The notes below the pieces were generated by a model that was not told the origin of the DNA, searched no databases, and saw only the letters and a program-made list of their open reading frames with translations. Below, one piece after another: positions 52,750 to 61,500 of a stretch of DNA of 64,000 nucleotides. How positions within the stretch are numbered: position 1 is the stretch's first letter; each line of letters opens with the position of its first letter. Both the position numbers and the translations under genes were made by a program. The DNA is from CBDCCT01 sp965214995 (GTDB taxonomy: Bacteria > Deinococcota > Deinococci > Deinococcales > Trueperaceae): positions 2,232,001 to 2,296,000 of the forward strand of contig CBDCCT010000002.1 of the NCBI GenBank assembly GCA_965214995.1, written 5' to 3'.

Positions 52750-52775
52750 GGTTCGTTTACTTTTACCTCAGTCCT
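52742..52775 (-). terminator. hairpin shared by convergent flavin reductase and P450 genes
   Basis: AGGACTGAGGT (52742-52752) pairs with ACCTCAGTCCT (52765-52775). The left arm contains the flavin reductase stop and the right arm the P450 stop, so both genes end inside the stem. On the minus strand the arm is followed by TTTTCTCTTT, a fair terminator tail; the plus-strand tail is weaker. Confidence 0.65.
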
Positions 52776-54042
52776 CTCTTGACAACGCCACCACAAAATT
52801 GCGCAGCTCGTAACCCTTGGTCACTTCGTTCCAACTAAGGTCGGGCGCGCGCTCCACCCGCAGGGGTAGCGCCAGCAAGCGGGTAAGGAAGATGTCGGTT
52901 TCTTGGATGGCGATGTAGGCACCTGGGCAGCGGTGGTGGCCATCGCCGAAGCTCATCACGGGGGCGGGCACGCCGCGCGCCGTTTCGCGTGCGGGGCAAG
53001 GCTTCAAGGGCGCTTCCCCCACCACCGACGCGTCGGCGTTGATGGCGTAGAGGTGCAGGTCGAGGAGCGCGCCCGCCGGGAGGGTGACATGCTCACCTTC
53101 CGACTCGAGCGTTACAGGCTGCGTCATGCGCCGGTAGAGGCGACCGACGACGGGCTCGAGCCTCAAAATCTCGTGCAGCAGCCCCACCCGCGTTCCCTCG
53201 TCCGCCGCCAGGTATTGCTTGCGCAAGTCGGGATTTTCTAAAAGGTGCCACGCCGCCACCCCGATAAACTCGCGCGTGGTGACCATGCCCGCCGCGCCGT
53301 AGGTGAGGCATTCGGTTAAGATTTCGGTGTCGCTATAGCCCTTTTCCAAGAGATGCGAAATTACGTCCTCCTGCGGCTCTCGCCTGCGCGCGGCGACGGC
53401 GGGCCGCACGTCCATCCAGTAGAACTTTCCCAAGCGCCACTGGTTCGCCGCGAAGCGCAGCATGTCCTTGGGCCGCCAACGAAAGGTGGAGGTGTCCTGC
53501 TGCGCGAAAAAGGCCTCGAGCCGCCCCGCCATGCCCCCGTTGCGCGAGTTCGTCAGCCCCACCACCTGCGCCGCCACCCGCACCGCCAGCGCCATGCTGA
53601 GGCGGCTTAGGTCCGCGCGGCCCTCGCGCCTCAGCTCGGCGATGAGGTCGTCCGCGAACGCCTCCATGAGGCCCCGGTAACGTTTGCTGGTCGTGGCGGG
53701 CGTGAAAAACTTGGCGGTCTGGGTGCGGCTTTCAAAGTGCGCTTGGCCCTCCTGGAAGAGGACGGGCGGCGTCATCGCTGAGGGCAACTCTCCAAAAGTC
53801 TCCGCCTGAAAACCGGCCTGCTTGGTGCCCTCGCCGCGCAGAATAGCCTTGGCCTCCGCGTAGCCGCGCACGTGCCAGGTGCCGTTGGCGTCACGCTCGA
53901 GCCGCCTCCCCAAAGGTTCGGGCTGAGGCGCGGTTTTTTGTGCGGCGAGCTTCGTGTGGTCAACGGGGCATGTTTGGTGCGGTGCGTCGTTGCGGACGGT
54001 GCCGGATGAAGCAGTGCTGGATGAAGCAGTGCTGGATGACAT
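52768..54042 (-). CDS. cytochrome P450
   Basis: A 424-aa soluble heme monooxygenase. The heme-thiolate motif FGDGHHRCPGAYIA (near residue 370) and the ExxR-like region LHEILRLEPVVGRLYRR are intact; the I-helix reads TYGAAGMVTTREFIGVAAWHL. The first 35 residues are Ser/Thr-rich with two 15-bp repeats coding SSTAS. ATG 54042 is preceded by GAGGAAA; a frame from 54063 is longer. It follows the pxpBC fusion by about 90 nt on the same strand. Substrate unknown; a nearby ferredoxin is 17 kb away. Confidence 0.92.
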   Translation of the reverse strand: MSSSTASSSTASSGTVRNDAPHQTCPVDHTKLAAQKTAPQPEPLGRRLERDANGTWHVRGYAEAKAILRGEGTKQAGFQAETFGELPSAMTPPVLFQEGQAHFESRTQTAKFFTPATTSKRYRGLMEAFADDLIAELRREGRADLSRLSMALAVRVAAQVVGLTNSRNGGMAGRLEAFFAQQDTSTFRWRPKDMLRFAANQWRLGKFYWMDVRPAVAARRREPQEDVISHLLEKGYSDTEILTECLTYGAAGMVTTREFIGVAAWHLLENPDLRKQYLAADEGTRVGLLHEILRLEPVVGRLYRRMTQPVTLESEGEHVTLPAGALLDLHLYAINADASVVGEAPLKPCPARETARGVPAPVMSFGDGHHRCPGAYIAIQETDIFLTRLLALPLRVERAPDLSWNEVTKGYELRNFVVALSRED

Positions 54043-54133
54043 AGTTTCCTCTCGCTGTGACAAGAACGGTAGGGACGGGTTCTTGACTCACTTTAGCGTC
54101 CCGCAGACCCGCCTGCGCTTCTCTGACTGACAG

Positions 54134-55642
54134 TCACTCACCCCTGAAGCGCACCTCGCCCCCCGGCCTGAGCTGCGCCGCCTTAAATAAATCCGCCGGA
54201 TGAAGCCGCGCCGGTTTCGCGTAGCCGCCCAGGGTGCCGCGGTCGTTGAGGAGCACGATGGGATCACCTTCCGAGGTGACCTGCACCGCGCCTATGGGCA
54301 CGGCTTCGGAGAGCACGTCGCCGCCGGGCACGCGCGGGCCCTCCAAACGCACGCCCATGCGGTCGGCGCTCCCGACCCGGAAGGTGCCGCTGTAAAGCGC
54401 CGCCAGCGCCTCCTTTGAACTCTGCGGGCCGGGGAGGAGGCGCAGCACGGTGGGGTCTCGGAACGAAACGTACGGAGTAAAAGAATAACCAGGCCGCGGA
54501 GACTTGACCGCCGCCACGCCGAGCACGTCGCCCGCCGTAAGGGGCCGCCCAAGTTTGCCCCGAACGTCCACCGAGGCGCTGCCCCAGAAACGCCCGCTCT
54601 CGAGCCCTCCCGCCACCGCCAGATAGCCCCGGCTACCTTGAGGCGTTGTTTTGAAGCTCAGTACGTCGCCCTTTTCAAGCCCAAAACTTTGAAAAGGTGT
54701 CACCTCTTGACCGTTCACGAGCGGCAGCATCCCCCAACCTGCAAAGGCCACGACGCCCTTCGCAAGCGCTTCAAAGGTGCCCCCGCGGAGGTTGAGCTCG
54801 AGCAGCGCCGCCCCTTTAGAATTGCCCAAAAGCGCGTTCGCCAGCCCCGCCGAACGCGCGTCGAGCGGCCCGCTCCGCGACAAACCGTAGCGCCCGCCCA
54901 AAAAACGCCCCTCGTCCACCACGAGGTCGAGCAGGCCGGGCTCGAGCACCCTCAAAAAAGGGTGTGTCGGGTTTTCGGGCAGGAGCTCGAGCGGCAGGGG
55001 TTCACCCGGCGGCTCGCCCTGAGAAGGAATGAAGCGGACGTGGTTGCCGGGCCCCAACAAAAAGGGCGCGTCTCGGTGCGGGTCGTAAAGCCTCACCAGC
55101 GTCCGGCCCAGCAGGTTCCAGCCGCCGGGCGAAGGGGTCGGGTAGACGCCCGTCTGATGGTTCGCCATCGCCACCGAATGCGCGGGCACCCGCGCGCGCG
55201 GGCTCGGCCTGCGGGGGAGCCTCAGCGCGGGGTCAACCTCGCCCATAAAGGCGAAGCCGGGGGTGAAGCCGAGCGCGTAGACATCGTAAAGAGGTGCGGC
55301 GTGCTTGGCGATGACCTCCTCGACGCTTAAGCCCGTCCGCTGCGCAACCTCCGGTAGGTCTTCGCCGTCGTAGACCACGGGAATGTCGACGGGAGGTTCT
55401 GGGGTCTGCTCGAGCGCCGGACCTTCCGCCTGCGTCTCCACCCATCTCCGCACCCGCGCCTCTGAAAGCTTACGCGCGTCGTACTCCACGTAAAGCGTGG
55501 TGTAGCCGGGGATGAGGTCGGTGATGCCGGGGAGGGGATGTTCTAAGAGTCGCGCGGTGAGCGCGTGAATCCGGCGGTTGAGCGCGGGCTCGAGCTCATC
55601 CCCAAACCGTATATAGAAGCCGTTCCACATGGGATAGCTCAC
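54134..55642 (-). CDS. 5-oxoprolinase subunits B and C fused (PxpB-PxpC)
   Basis: ATP-dependent conversion of 5-oxoproline to glutamate together with PxpA. The 502-aa protein joins a PxpB/KipI-like half (about residues 1-205; VVYDGEDLPEVAQRTGLSVEEVIAKHAAPLYDVYALGFTPGFAFMGEVDP) to a PxpC/KipA-like half (about 210-502; RYGLSRSGPLDARSAGLANALLGN and GSADRMGVRLEGP). These are usually separate genes. GTG at 55642, with ATG at 55630 as alternative. It lies 47 nt downstream of pxpA. Confidence 0.9.
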   Translation of the reverse strand: MSYPMWNGFYIRFGDELEPALNRRIHALTARLLEHPLPGITDLIPGYTTLYVEYDARKLSEARVRRWVETQAEGPALEQTPEPPVDIPVVYDGEDLPEVAQRTGLSVEEVIAKHAAPLYDVYALGFTPGFAFMGEVDPALRLPRRPSPRARVPAHSVAMANHQTGVYPTPSPGGWNLLGRTLVRLYDPHRDAPFLLGPGNHVRFIPSQGEPPGEPLPLELLPENPTHPFLRVLEPGLLDLVVDEGRFLGGRYGLSRSGPLDARSAGLANALLGNSKGAALLELNLRGGTFEALAKGVVAFAGWGMLPLVNGQEVTPFQSFGLEKGDVLSFKTTPQGSRGYLAVAGGLESGRFWGSASVDVRGKLGRPLTAGDVLGVAAVKSPRPGYSFTPYVSFRDPTVLRLLPGPQSSKEALAALYSGTFRVGSADRMGVRLEGPRVPGGDVLSEAVPIGAVQVTSEGDPIVLLNDRGTLGGYAKPARLHPADLFKAAQLRPGGEVRFRGE

Positions 55643-55689
55643 CCCTGTAGCGCCCCAGAGAGTTCACGGAAACTCAAATCCCGCACAAA

Positions 55690-56466
55690 TCAGAAAGCCC
55701 GTACAGAGACGCCCGCGGCCTCGAGCGCCCCCCGCACCGCCGCGGCAATGTCGGGCGCTTCTGGGTTGTCGCCGTGGACGCAGAGCGTCTGCGCCTGTAT
55801 TTGGATTGTGCCGCCGCCCAGAGTCTCGACGCGCCCTTCCGTCACCATTTGCACGGCTCGAGCCGCCGCCTGCTGGGGATCGCGGATGACCGCGCCCTCG
55901 AGGCTACGCGGGGCTAAGTGACCGTTCTCCGAATACGCCCGGTCAGGGAAAGCCTCTCGCACCACCCTCACCCCCGCCTCTTCCGCCGCCCGCGCCATTC
56001 CCTCGCCGCCGGGTCCGCCGAGGATGACCAGGGGGAGCGCGGCGTCATAGTCGCGCACCGCCGCCGCCACCGCTCGAGCCGTCTCCTCGTCGCGCATCAT
56101 CTTTAAGTAGAGCGCGCCGTGCGCCTTGACGTGGTGGAGCGCCGCGCCCTCTACCCGCAAAAACGCGTGCAGCGCTCCGAGTTGGTAGAGCACATCTGTA
56201 TAGACCTCCTCAAAACTCGCGCTCACGTCGCGCCGCCCGAAGCCGACGCGGTCGGGAAAGCCCGGATGCGCCCCCACCCGGACGCCGAGCCGGGCGGCCA
56301 GGCGGACGGTACGGCGCATGGTGAGGGGGTCGCCTGCGTGAAAGCCGCAGGCCAAATTCACCGAGGTGAGGCTTGGGAAGAGCGCCTCGTCCGCGCCCAT
56401 CGTCCAGGGACCGAACGATTCGCCCGCGTCTGCGTTTAAGTCAACCGTCACAAGGTCATCTGCCAT
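55690..56466 (-). CDS. pxpA: 5-oxoprolinase subunit A (LamB/YcsF family)
   Basis: A 258-aa TIM-barrel-like protein that works with PxpB/C to open 5-oxoproline. DLNADAGESFGPWTMGADEALFPSLTSVNLACGFHAGDPLTM (residues 8-49) and VRVGAHPGFPDRVGFGRR are family signatures, with His and Asp residues for substrate binding. A GAGGAG site precedes the ATG. It begins the minus-strand pxp transcript, facing away from the TRAP transporter. Confidence 0.93.
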   Translation of the reverse strand: MADDLVTVDLNADAGESFGPWTMGADEALFPSLTSVNLACGFHAGDPLTMRRTVRLAARLGVRVGAHPGFPDRVGFGRRDVSASFEEVYTDVLYQLGALHAFLRVEGAALHHVKAHGALYLKMMRDEETARAVAAAVRDYDAALPLVILGGPGGEGMARAAEEAGVRVVREAFPDRAYSENGHLAPRSLEGAVIRDPQQAAARAVQMVTEGRVETLGGGTIQIQAQTLCVHGDNPEAPDIAAAVRGALEAAGVSVRAF

Positions 56467-56523
56467 GATGCTCCTCAGTTTAGCCCCACAGTTTAAACCT
56501 ACTGCGCCTCTGTTGGTTTGAGG

Positions 56524-56790
56524 TTAGCGAATTTCGTCGCCAGTTAGCGCCTGCCGCTCTTTGAGGACGCGCAGAAACACCTCCAAATTGGAGTGCCAGG
56601 GTTCGGCGAGCCCAGCTCGAGCGACATCTTGCGCGCGGTCTCGTTGAGCAGATGCAGGTGACGCCCCAGCACCTCCCCGTCCCGGTAGTGCGCCTCGGCC
56701 CCCCGCGAGATTCACCGCCGCTAGGGTCTCACCGAGAGCGCCGAACACCGGGGCGGCGAGTTCGGCGGAGTAGGGCTCGAGTCGCCCAAG
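56524..56790 (-). pseudogene. decayed IclR-family regulator
   Basis: Minus-strand frames read RLEPYSAELAAPVFGALGETLAAVNLAGG, then after a shift at a G6 run EAHYRDGEVLGRHLHLLNETARKMSLELG, and after a second shift EPWHSNLEVFLRVLKERQALTGDEIR. The first two join to the C-terminal effector domain of an IclR regulator (AAPVF...ALN, then a helix with ETARKMS-ELG). The DNA-binding domain is gone. It sits between pxpA and the TRAP genes, so it may once have controlled one of them. Nothing else is visible in 56467-56854. Confidence 0.6.
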
Positions 56791-56854
56791 TTTTGTGGTA
56801 GCTTAACCCCTACAGGTCTAACGAACAATTTTAGGTTTATGGAGGAGGTAGTCA

Positions 56855-57832
56855 ATGTTTAGAGTTGGGAAAATCATCCTCGTCGCACTGCTGCTTGCGA
56901 GTGGTTTGGCGCTGGCCCAGACCCGCTGGAACATGCACGTGGCCTGGCCGGAGAGCAACTTTCACACGCAGGGCGTTATCAATTTTGCGAACTTAGTCAG
57001 TGAAAAGTCGAACGGGGACTTAGAGATAATCGTCAACAGCGGCGGCTCGCTGGGCTTTCAGGGTCAAGAAATCTTGCGCGTGGTGCGCGACGGCACCCTG
57101 CCGATTGCCGAAGTGCTGATGGGCAACGTGCAGGGCGACGAGCCCCTGTTCGGCCTTACCTCGCTGCCGCTTCTGGTCTCGAGCTACGACGAGGCGCGCG
57201 CGCTTTACGACGCGGCCAAACCCGCCTACGAAGAGGCCCTAGAGCGCAACAACCAGCGGCTTCTCTACGCGGTTCCGTGGCCGCCGAGCGGCTTCTTTAC
57301 GGAGTCGGAAATCACCTCGCCGGGTGACTTGGCAAACTTAAAAGTCAGGACCTACGACTCAAACTCCGCCGAGTTCGCCGAAAATCTCGGGGCGCAGGGG
57401 CTCGCCATCCCCTTTAGCGAACTCTTCACCGCGCTCTCCACCGGGCTCATCAACTCGGTCCTGACCTCGACCCCGACGGGCGTGGACGCCTCGCTCTGGG
57501 AGGTGCAGGACTACCTCACGCGCATCAACTACGCGTTTCCCCTCAACATGGTGACGGTCAACCGAGACGCGTTTGAGAGCCTCTCGGAAGAGACGCAGCA
57601 GGCGGTGCTGGACGCGGCGGCGGAGGTCGAGGCGGCGCAGTGGGAGGCCTCGAGACAAGCGGACGACACCTCGCAGGCGACGCTGGAGGAGAACGGTATC
57701 ACCGTGGTGACGGAGGTGAGCCCGGAGTTGGAGGCGGCGATGGAGGCGGCAGCCGAGACGATTCAAGAGGCGTGGCTCAGCGAAGCGGGCGAGACGGGTC
57801 AGGACATCCTGAACACGTTCGAGAACCAGTAA
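56855..57832 (+). CDS. TRAP transporter solute-binding protein (DctP family)
   Basis: Periplasmic binding protein of a tripartite ATP-independent transporter. The 325-aa protein has a signal peptide (MFRVGKIILVALLLASGLALAQ) and the DctP pattern WNMHVAWPESNFHTQGVINFANLVSEKSNGDLEI, GGSLGFQGQEILRVVRDGTLPIAEV, and KVRTYDSNSAEFAENLGAQGLAIPFSELFTALSTGLINSVLTS with the carboxylate-binding Arg (KVR). The substrate is probably an organic acid. GAGGAGG precedes the ATG. Confidence 0.93.
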   Translation: MFRVGKIILVALLLASGLALAQTRWNMHVAWPESNFHTQGVINFANLVSEKSNGDLEIIVNSGGSLGFQGQEILRVVRDGTLPIAEVLMGNVQGDEPLFGLTSLPLLVSSYDEARALYDAAKPAYEEALERNNQRLLYAVPWPPSGFFTESEITSPGDLANLKVRTYDSNSAEFAENLGAQGLAIPFSELFTALSTGLINSVLTSTPTGVDASLWEVQDYLTRINYAFPLNMVTVNRDAFESLSEETQQAVLDAAAEVEAAQWEASRQADDTSQATLEENGITVVTEVSPELEAAMEAAAETIQEAWLSEAGETGQDILNTFENQ

Positions 57833-57840
57833 AAACTTCT

Positions 57841-57885
57841 GAGGATGCCTACAAAGAGCTAAAAAAGAGCTAAAGAGGCATCCTC
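57841..57885 (+). terminator. stem-loop after the TRAP binding-protein gene
   Basis: GAGGATGCCT (57841-57850) pairs with AGGCATCCTC (57876-57885) around a purine-rich 25-nt loop. It could reduce read-through into the permease genes, as is common between highly expressed binding proteins and their permeases. Confidence 0.6.
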
Positions 57886-57969
57886 ACTTTCTGAAATTGA
57901 GACTCCCATGAACTTTATGTCGAACTCGAGGCCGTAGTGAAAGTTGAGGTAGGAATCGGGGTGAGCAGC

Positions 57970-58029
57970 GTGGTGAAAGCTGTGACGAGAGCTGTGACGG
58001 GAGCTGTGGTGAAAGCTGTGGGCGAACCT
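57970..58029 (+). repeat. five 12-bp tandem repeats leading into dctQ
   Basis: GTGGTGAAAGCT, GTGACGAGAGCT, GTGACGGGAGCT, GTGGTGAAAGCT and GTGGGCGAACCT follow one another from 57970 to 58029. One frame through them, open from 57901, reads VVKAVTRAVTGAVVKAVGEP and its TGA overlaps the dctQ TTG start as TTGA. A GTG at 57937 could start a 31-codon peptide in this frame. It may be a coupled leader peptide. Confidence 0.6.
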
Positions 58030-58562
58030 TGATAAGAGCAACCTTGCGCCTCATCCGCACCCTCTCAACCTTGGGCGGCTACTTAGCGGGCGCTCTTTTG
58101 GTCGCCACCACCCTACTTATCACCACCGAAATCTTGCTGCGCTCCCTTTTCGGGCGCTCGACGCAGGTGGCCGAGGAATATTCGGGCTACCTCCTGGCGG
58201 CGATGATTTACGTGGGCGCGGCCTATACGTTAGCGCACAAGGAGCACATTCGCGTCGAGATTTTGCGCGAGCGTTTGGGGGCGCGGGGGCGGGTGTGGCT
58301 CGAGCGTTTCGCCTTGGCCGTCGGGCTCGCCTTTGCCAGCCTCCTGCTCTACGCCTTTTTCGGGCTTTTCGCCGACTCGCTCTCGCACGGGTCGCGCTCC
58401 TTCATGCCCTCGCGCACGCTCATGGCGGTGCCGCACGGCGCGATTTTTGTGGGCGCGGCGCTGCTGTGGCTCCAGTTTTTGGGGCTGCTGCTCGAGTCGT
58501 GGTTACCCAACGCGCCAGACATCCCACCCGATACCCCGCCCAGTACCCCAGCGGAGGCGTAG
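58029..58562 (+). CDS. TRAP transporter small permease (DctQ family)
   Basis: A 177-aa inner-membrane protein with four hydrophobic helices. EILLRSLFGRSTQVAEEYSGYLLAAMIYVGAAYTLAHKEHIRVEIL (near residues 38-83) is the standard DctQ pattern. The proline-rich C-terminus is cytoplasmic. TTG at 58029 overlaps the end of the repeat-encoded frame; no ribosome site is seen, consistent with coupling. It ends directly before dctM. Confidence 0.9.
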   Translation: MIRATLRLIRTLSTLGGYLAGALLVATTLLITTEILLRSLFGRSTQVAEEYSGYLLAAMIYVGAAYTLAHKEHIRVEILRERLGARGRVWLERFALAVGLAFASLLLYAFFGLFADSLSHGSRSFMPSRTLMAVPHGAIFVGAALLWLQFLGLLLESWLPNAPDIPPDTPPSTPAEA

Positions 58563-59861
58563 GTGGAACCCCTCGTAGCCGTCGCGGTTTTGGTCCCCCT
58601 GCTCTTTTTGCTCCTGGGCCTAAGCGTGTGGGTGGCAGCCTCACTTTTTCTGCTCGCCTTGACGGGCCTCTATTTTTTTACCTCCACACCGCCCCTCACG
58701 CTTCTGGCGACTATCGGCTGGAACAGCACGAACTCGTGGGCTTTGGTCGCGCTGCCGCTCTTTATCTTCATGGGCGAGCTGCTTATTAAGACGAGGGTGT
58801 CCGAAAAGATGTTTTCCGGCCTCGCCCCTTGGCTGGGCCGGTTGCCCGGCGGGCTGCTCCACATCAACGTGGTGGCGAGTACCATTTTCGCTGCGGTGTC
58901 GGGCTCCTCGGCGGCGACGGCGGCGACGGTTGGCAAGATAACCATCCCCGAACTCTTGAAGCGCGGCTACGACGAGCGCCTGGTGCTCGGCTCGCTGGGC
59001 GGCGCGGGGACCTTGGGGTTTCTCATCCCGCCGTCTCTGGTCATGATCATCTACGGCGTGCTGGCGAGCGTGTCCATCGGGCAGCTTTTCGTCGCGGGCG
59101 TCGTGCCCGGCCTCCTGCTGGCGGGCGGGTTTATGCTCTATCTCGCGCTCATGAGCCTGCTGCGGCCCCAGCTCGCGCCGCACCAAGCGGAGCGTTACGG
59201 TTGGCGGGCGCGTTTCTTGGGGCTCTGGCAGCTTCTGCCCGTCACGCTCCTCATCGTGGCGGTTTTGGGAAGCATCTACCGCGGGCTGGCGACGCCCACG
59301 GAATCGGCGGCCATCGGCGTGGTGGGGGCGCTCCTGCTGGCGCTCCTTTACCGCACCCTGACCTGGCGCGGCTTTGTCGAGGCCGTGCTCGGCGCGGTGC
59401 GGACCACCTGCATGATCGGGCTTATCGTCGCGGGCGCGGCGGTGCTCTCCACCGCGATGGGCTTTCTCGGCCTGCCGCGGGCGCTGGCTGAGTGGATTGC
59501 CGGTTTGGGGCTCTCGTCATACCTTCTCATCGTCGTGCTGGTCGTGTTTTACGTGATACTGGGCTATTTTTTGGACGGCATCTCGATGATCGTCGTGACG
59601 CTGCCCATCACGCTGCCGCTCATCACCGACGCGGGTTTTTCGCCCTTGTGGTTCGGCATTTTCTTGGTGCTCATGGTCGAGGCCGCGCAGATCACGCCCC
59701 CGGTTGGCTTTAACCTGTTCGTGATTCAGGGGGTGAGCGGGCGGTCCATCGGCTTTGTCGCCAGGGCGGCTTTTCCCTACTTTCTCATCCTGCTGGGCCT
59801 CGCGGCGCTTCTCACCTTTTTTCCCGAGCTGGTGCTCTTTTTGCCGCGGCAGATGGGATGA
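58563..59861 (+). CDS. TRAP transporter large permease (DctM family)
   Basis: A 432-aa protein with about 12 hydrophobic helices, the transport channel. The signatures VVASTIFAAVSGSSAATAATVGKITIPELLKRGYDERLVLGSLGGAGTLGFLIPPS and VEAAQITPPVGFNLFVIQGV match DctM. GTG starts right after the dctQ stop, with GGAGG in the end of dctQ. Last gene of the TRAP operon; about 330 nt without a gene follow. Confidence 0.93.
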   Translation: MEPLVAVAVLVPLLFLLLGLSVWVAASLFLLALTGLYFFTSTPPLTLLATIGWNSTNSWALVALPLFIFMGELLIKTRVSEKMFSGLAPWLGRLPGGLLHINVVASTIFAAVSGSSAATAATVGKITIPELLKRGYDERLVLGSLGGAGTLGFLIPPSLVMIIYGVLASVSIGQLFVAGVVPGLLLAGGFMLYLALMSLLRPQLAPHQAERYGWRARFLGLWQLLPVTLLIVAVLGSIYRGLATPTESAAIGVVGALLLALLYRTLTWRGFVEAVLGAVRTTCMIGLIVAGAAVLSTAMGFLGLPRALAEWIAGLGLSSYLLIVVLVVFYVILGYFLDGISMIVVTLPITLPLITDAGFSPLWFGIFLVLMVEAAQITPPVGFNLFVIQGVSGRSIGFVARAAFPYFLILLGLAALLTFFPELVLFLPRQMG

Positions 59862-60119
59862 GTTTTACAAAGTGCTTGCACATATGAGGATGCGAAGACG
59901 CGTTTTTACCCGTTGGACGCTCACGTGTAAAACGCAGCGTTTGCTCCTACTCGAGCCCGCCAAGGCTTACAAGACTCGAGCACCCTCACCTTCATCCAGA
60001 AGCCTCAGCAGCCCCGTCACAAATGCCGGACTCAACGCATCAAGAACCGCTCAACGGCCTCACCCCTAAGGCACACCAGCCTCTCAAGGGAGGCAAAGCT
60101 GTTGCTTGGGCTCGAGCCC

Positions 60120-60175
60120 TTGACAAACTCCATTCCCTCAACTACACTTTTACTCAACGTTGACCAAACAACGTT
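60120..60175 (+). promoter_or_regulatory. promoter and operator-like repeats of the padR operon
   Basis: TTGACA (60120-60125) and TACACT (60143-60148) are 17 nt apart. Downstream of the expected start point, CAACGTT occurs twice (60155-60161 and 60169-60175), 14 bp apart, each holding the palindrome AACGTT. This is a plausible PadR operator for autoregulation. The remainder of 59862-60195 shows no gene. Confidence 0.6.
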
Positions 60176-60195
60176 ACCTACAAAGTGGAGGTCTG

Positions 60196-60804
60196 GTGAA
60201 TACAGAAATCTTCGTCCTCGGTTTTTTAAAGGTTCGGCCCATGCACGGCTACGACATCCAGCAGTACCTGCAACTCACCTACGCCGACTACTGGGCGGAC
60301 ATCCTGCCCGGCTCCATCTACAACGCGCTCAAAAAAATGACCCAAAAAGGCTGGACCCAAGTCGCGCGCACCGAGGCAACGGGCCACCGCACCCGCGCCA
60401 TTTACCGGATCACCGAGGCGGGCAAGGAGGCGCTGCAAACTTTATTGTTGGAAGCCTGGCACAAACGCCCCCGCGTGATGCCGGGCACGCTCTACACCGC
60501 GCTCATGTTCGTGAGTGAGGTGGATAAGCAGCGCGTGATTGAAGCTGTAGAGGAGCAGATTGTCGGGCTTGAGGCCGAGTTAGCCGAAACCAACCGGGGC
60601 GAAGAATTGAAAATGCAGTCGCCCGACGCGCCGCCCTATATACAAATTGTCATGGCGAACTCGCGCGCTCATCTCCAGGCCGACTTAAATATGCTCAGAG
60701 AACTCAGAAAGCTCCTGCCGGATTTGCCCCTCATACCCGTCGTGCTGCCCGACTTAGCCGAGTTGAAAGCACTGAGTGAAGCGAATTGGAAGGAGAAGGT
60801 GTGA
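60196..60804 (+). CDS. PadR-family transcriptional regulator
   Basis: A 202-aa repressor-like protein. The winged helix occupies residues 1-85 (FVLGFLKVRPMHGYDIQQYLQLTYADYWADILPGSIYNALKKMTQKGWTQVARTEATGHRTRAIYRITEAGKEAL), and a long C-terminal helical domain mediates dimerisation. GTG 60196 has GGAGG upstream. Its stop overlaps the ABC ATPase start by 4 nt, so it likely represses the exporter it precedes until a drug or peptide binds. Confidence 0.9.
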   Translation: MNTEIFVLGFLKVRPMHGYDIQQYLQLTYADYWADILPGSIYNALKKMTQKGWTQVARTEATGHRTRAIYRITEAGKEALQTLLLEAWHKRPRVMPGTLYTALMFVSEVDKQRVIEAVEEQIVGLEAELAETNRGEELKMQSPDAPPYIQIVMANSRAHLQADLNMLRELRKLLPDLPLIPVVLPDLAELKALSEANWKEKV

Positions 60805-61499
60805 AGCATCTTGTCGAAGCTCGAGGGCTCACCAAACGCTACGGTCGGCGCACCGTGGTGCGGGATGTTGACTTAGTCGTTGATAAAGGCGAAATCGTCG
60901 CGCTTATCGGCCCCAACGGCGCGGGCAAAACGACCACCATCGAGATGATGCTGGGCGTGCGCCAGCCCGACGGCGGCACCGTGGCGTGCAGCTTGGCCGA
61001 CGCGCGTAAGGGGACGGGCGCGCAATTGCAGAACACGCCCTTCTTTCCGGGGCTCAGTACGCTGGACAACCTCGCGCTGTTTGCTTCTTTTTACGGGTTG
61101 GCTGGGAATAAGGGGGTGCTCGAGGGGGTGCTTAAGCGCTTTTCCTTGCTTGACGTTGCCACCACGCAAGCCTCAAAACTTTCAGGCGGACAGCAGAGGC
61201 GACTGGCGATTGCCATCGCGCTCGTTCACGCGCCCCAACTCGTCTTTCTCGACGAGCCCACCAGCGCGCTCGATCCCAGGGCGCAGCGTGACGTGCGCGG
61301 GCTTATCAAGTCTCTTGCAGACGCGGGCACGACGGTTCTTTTCACCTCACACGATATGACCGAAGTGCGCAACCTTGCCCACAGAATCGTGTTTATCGAC
61401 GGGGGCAGCGTCAAGGCGGAGGGAACTCCTGAAGGCTTGCTGAACCGTTACAACGTTCCCACGCTCGACGAACTCTACCTTTTGCTCACGGAGGATTAG
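60801..61499 (+). CDS. ABC exporter ATP-binding protein
   Basis: A 232-aa ATPase of the ABC-2 drug/antibiotic export type. Walker A is GPNGAGKTT (near residues 36-44), the signature LSGGQQRRLAIA near 130, Walker B LVFLDEPTSALDP near 150 and the H-loop in LFTSHDMTEVRNLAHRI. The GTG start lies in the padR stop (GTGTGA). It ends one base before the permease gene. It probably exports a toxic compound sensed by PadR. Confidence 0.92.
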   Translation: MKHLVEARGLTKRYGRRTVVRDVDLVVDKGEIVALIGPNGAGKTTTIEMMLGVRQPDGGTVACSLADARKGTGAQLQNTPFFPGLSTLDNLALFASFYGLAGNKGVLEGVLKRFSLLDVATTQASKLSGGQQRRLAIAIALVHAPQLVFLDEPTSALDPRAQRDVRGLIKSLADAGTTVLFTSHDMTEVRNLAHRIVFIDGGSVKAEGTPEGLLNRYNVPTLDELYLLLTED

Positions 61500-61500
61500 C

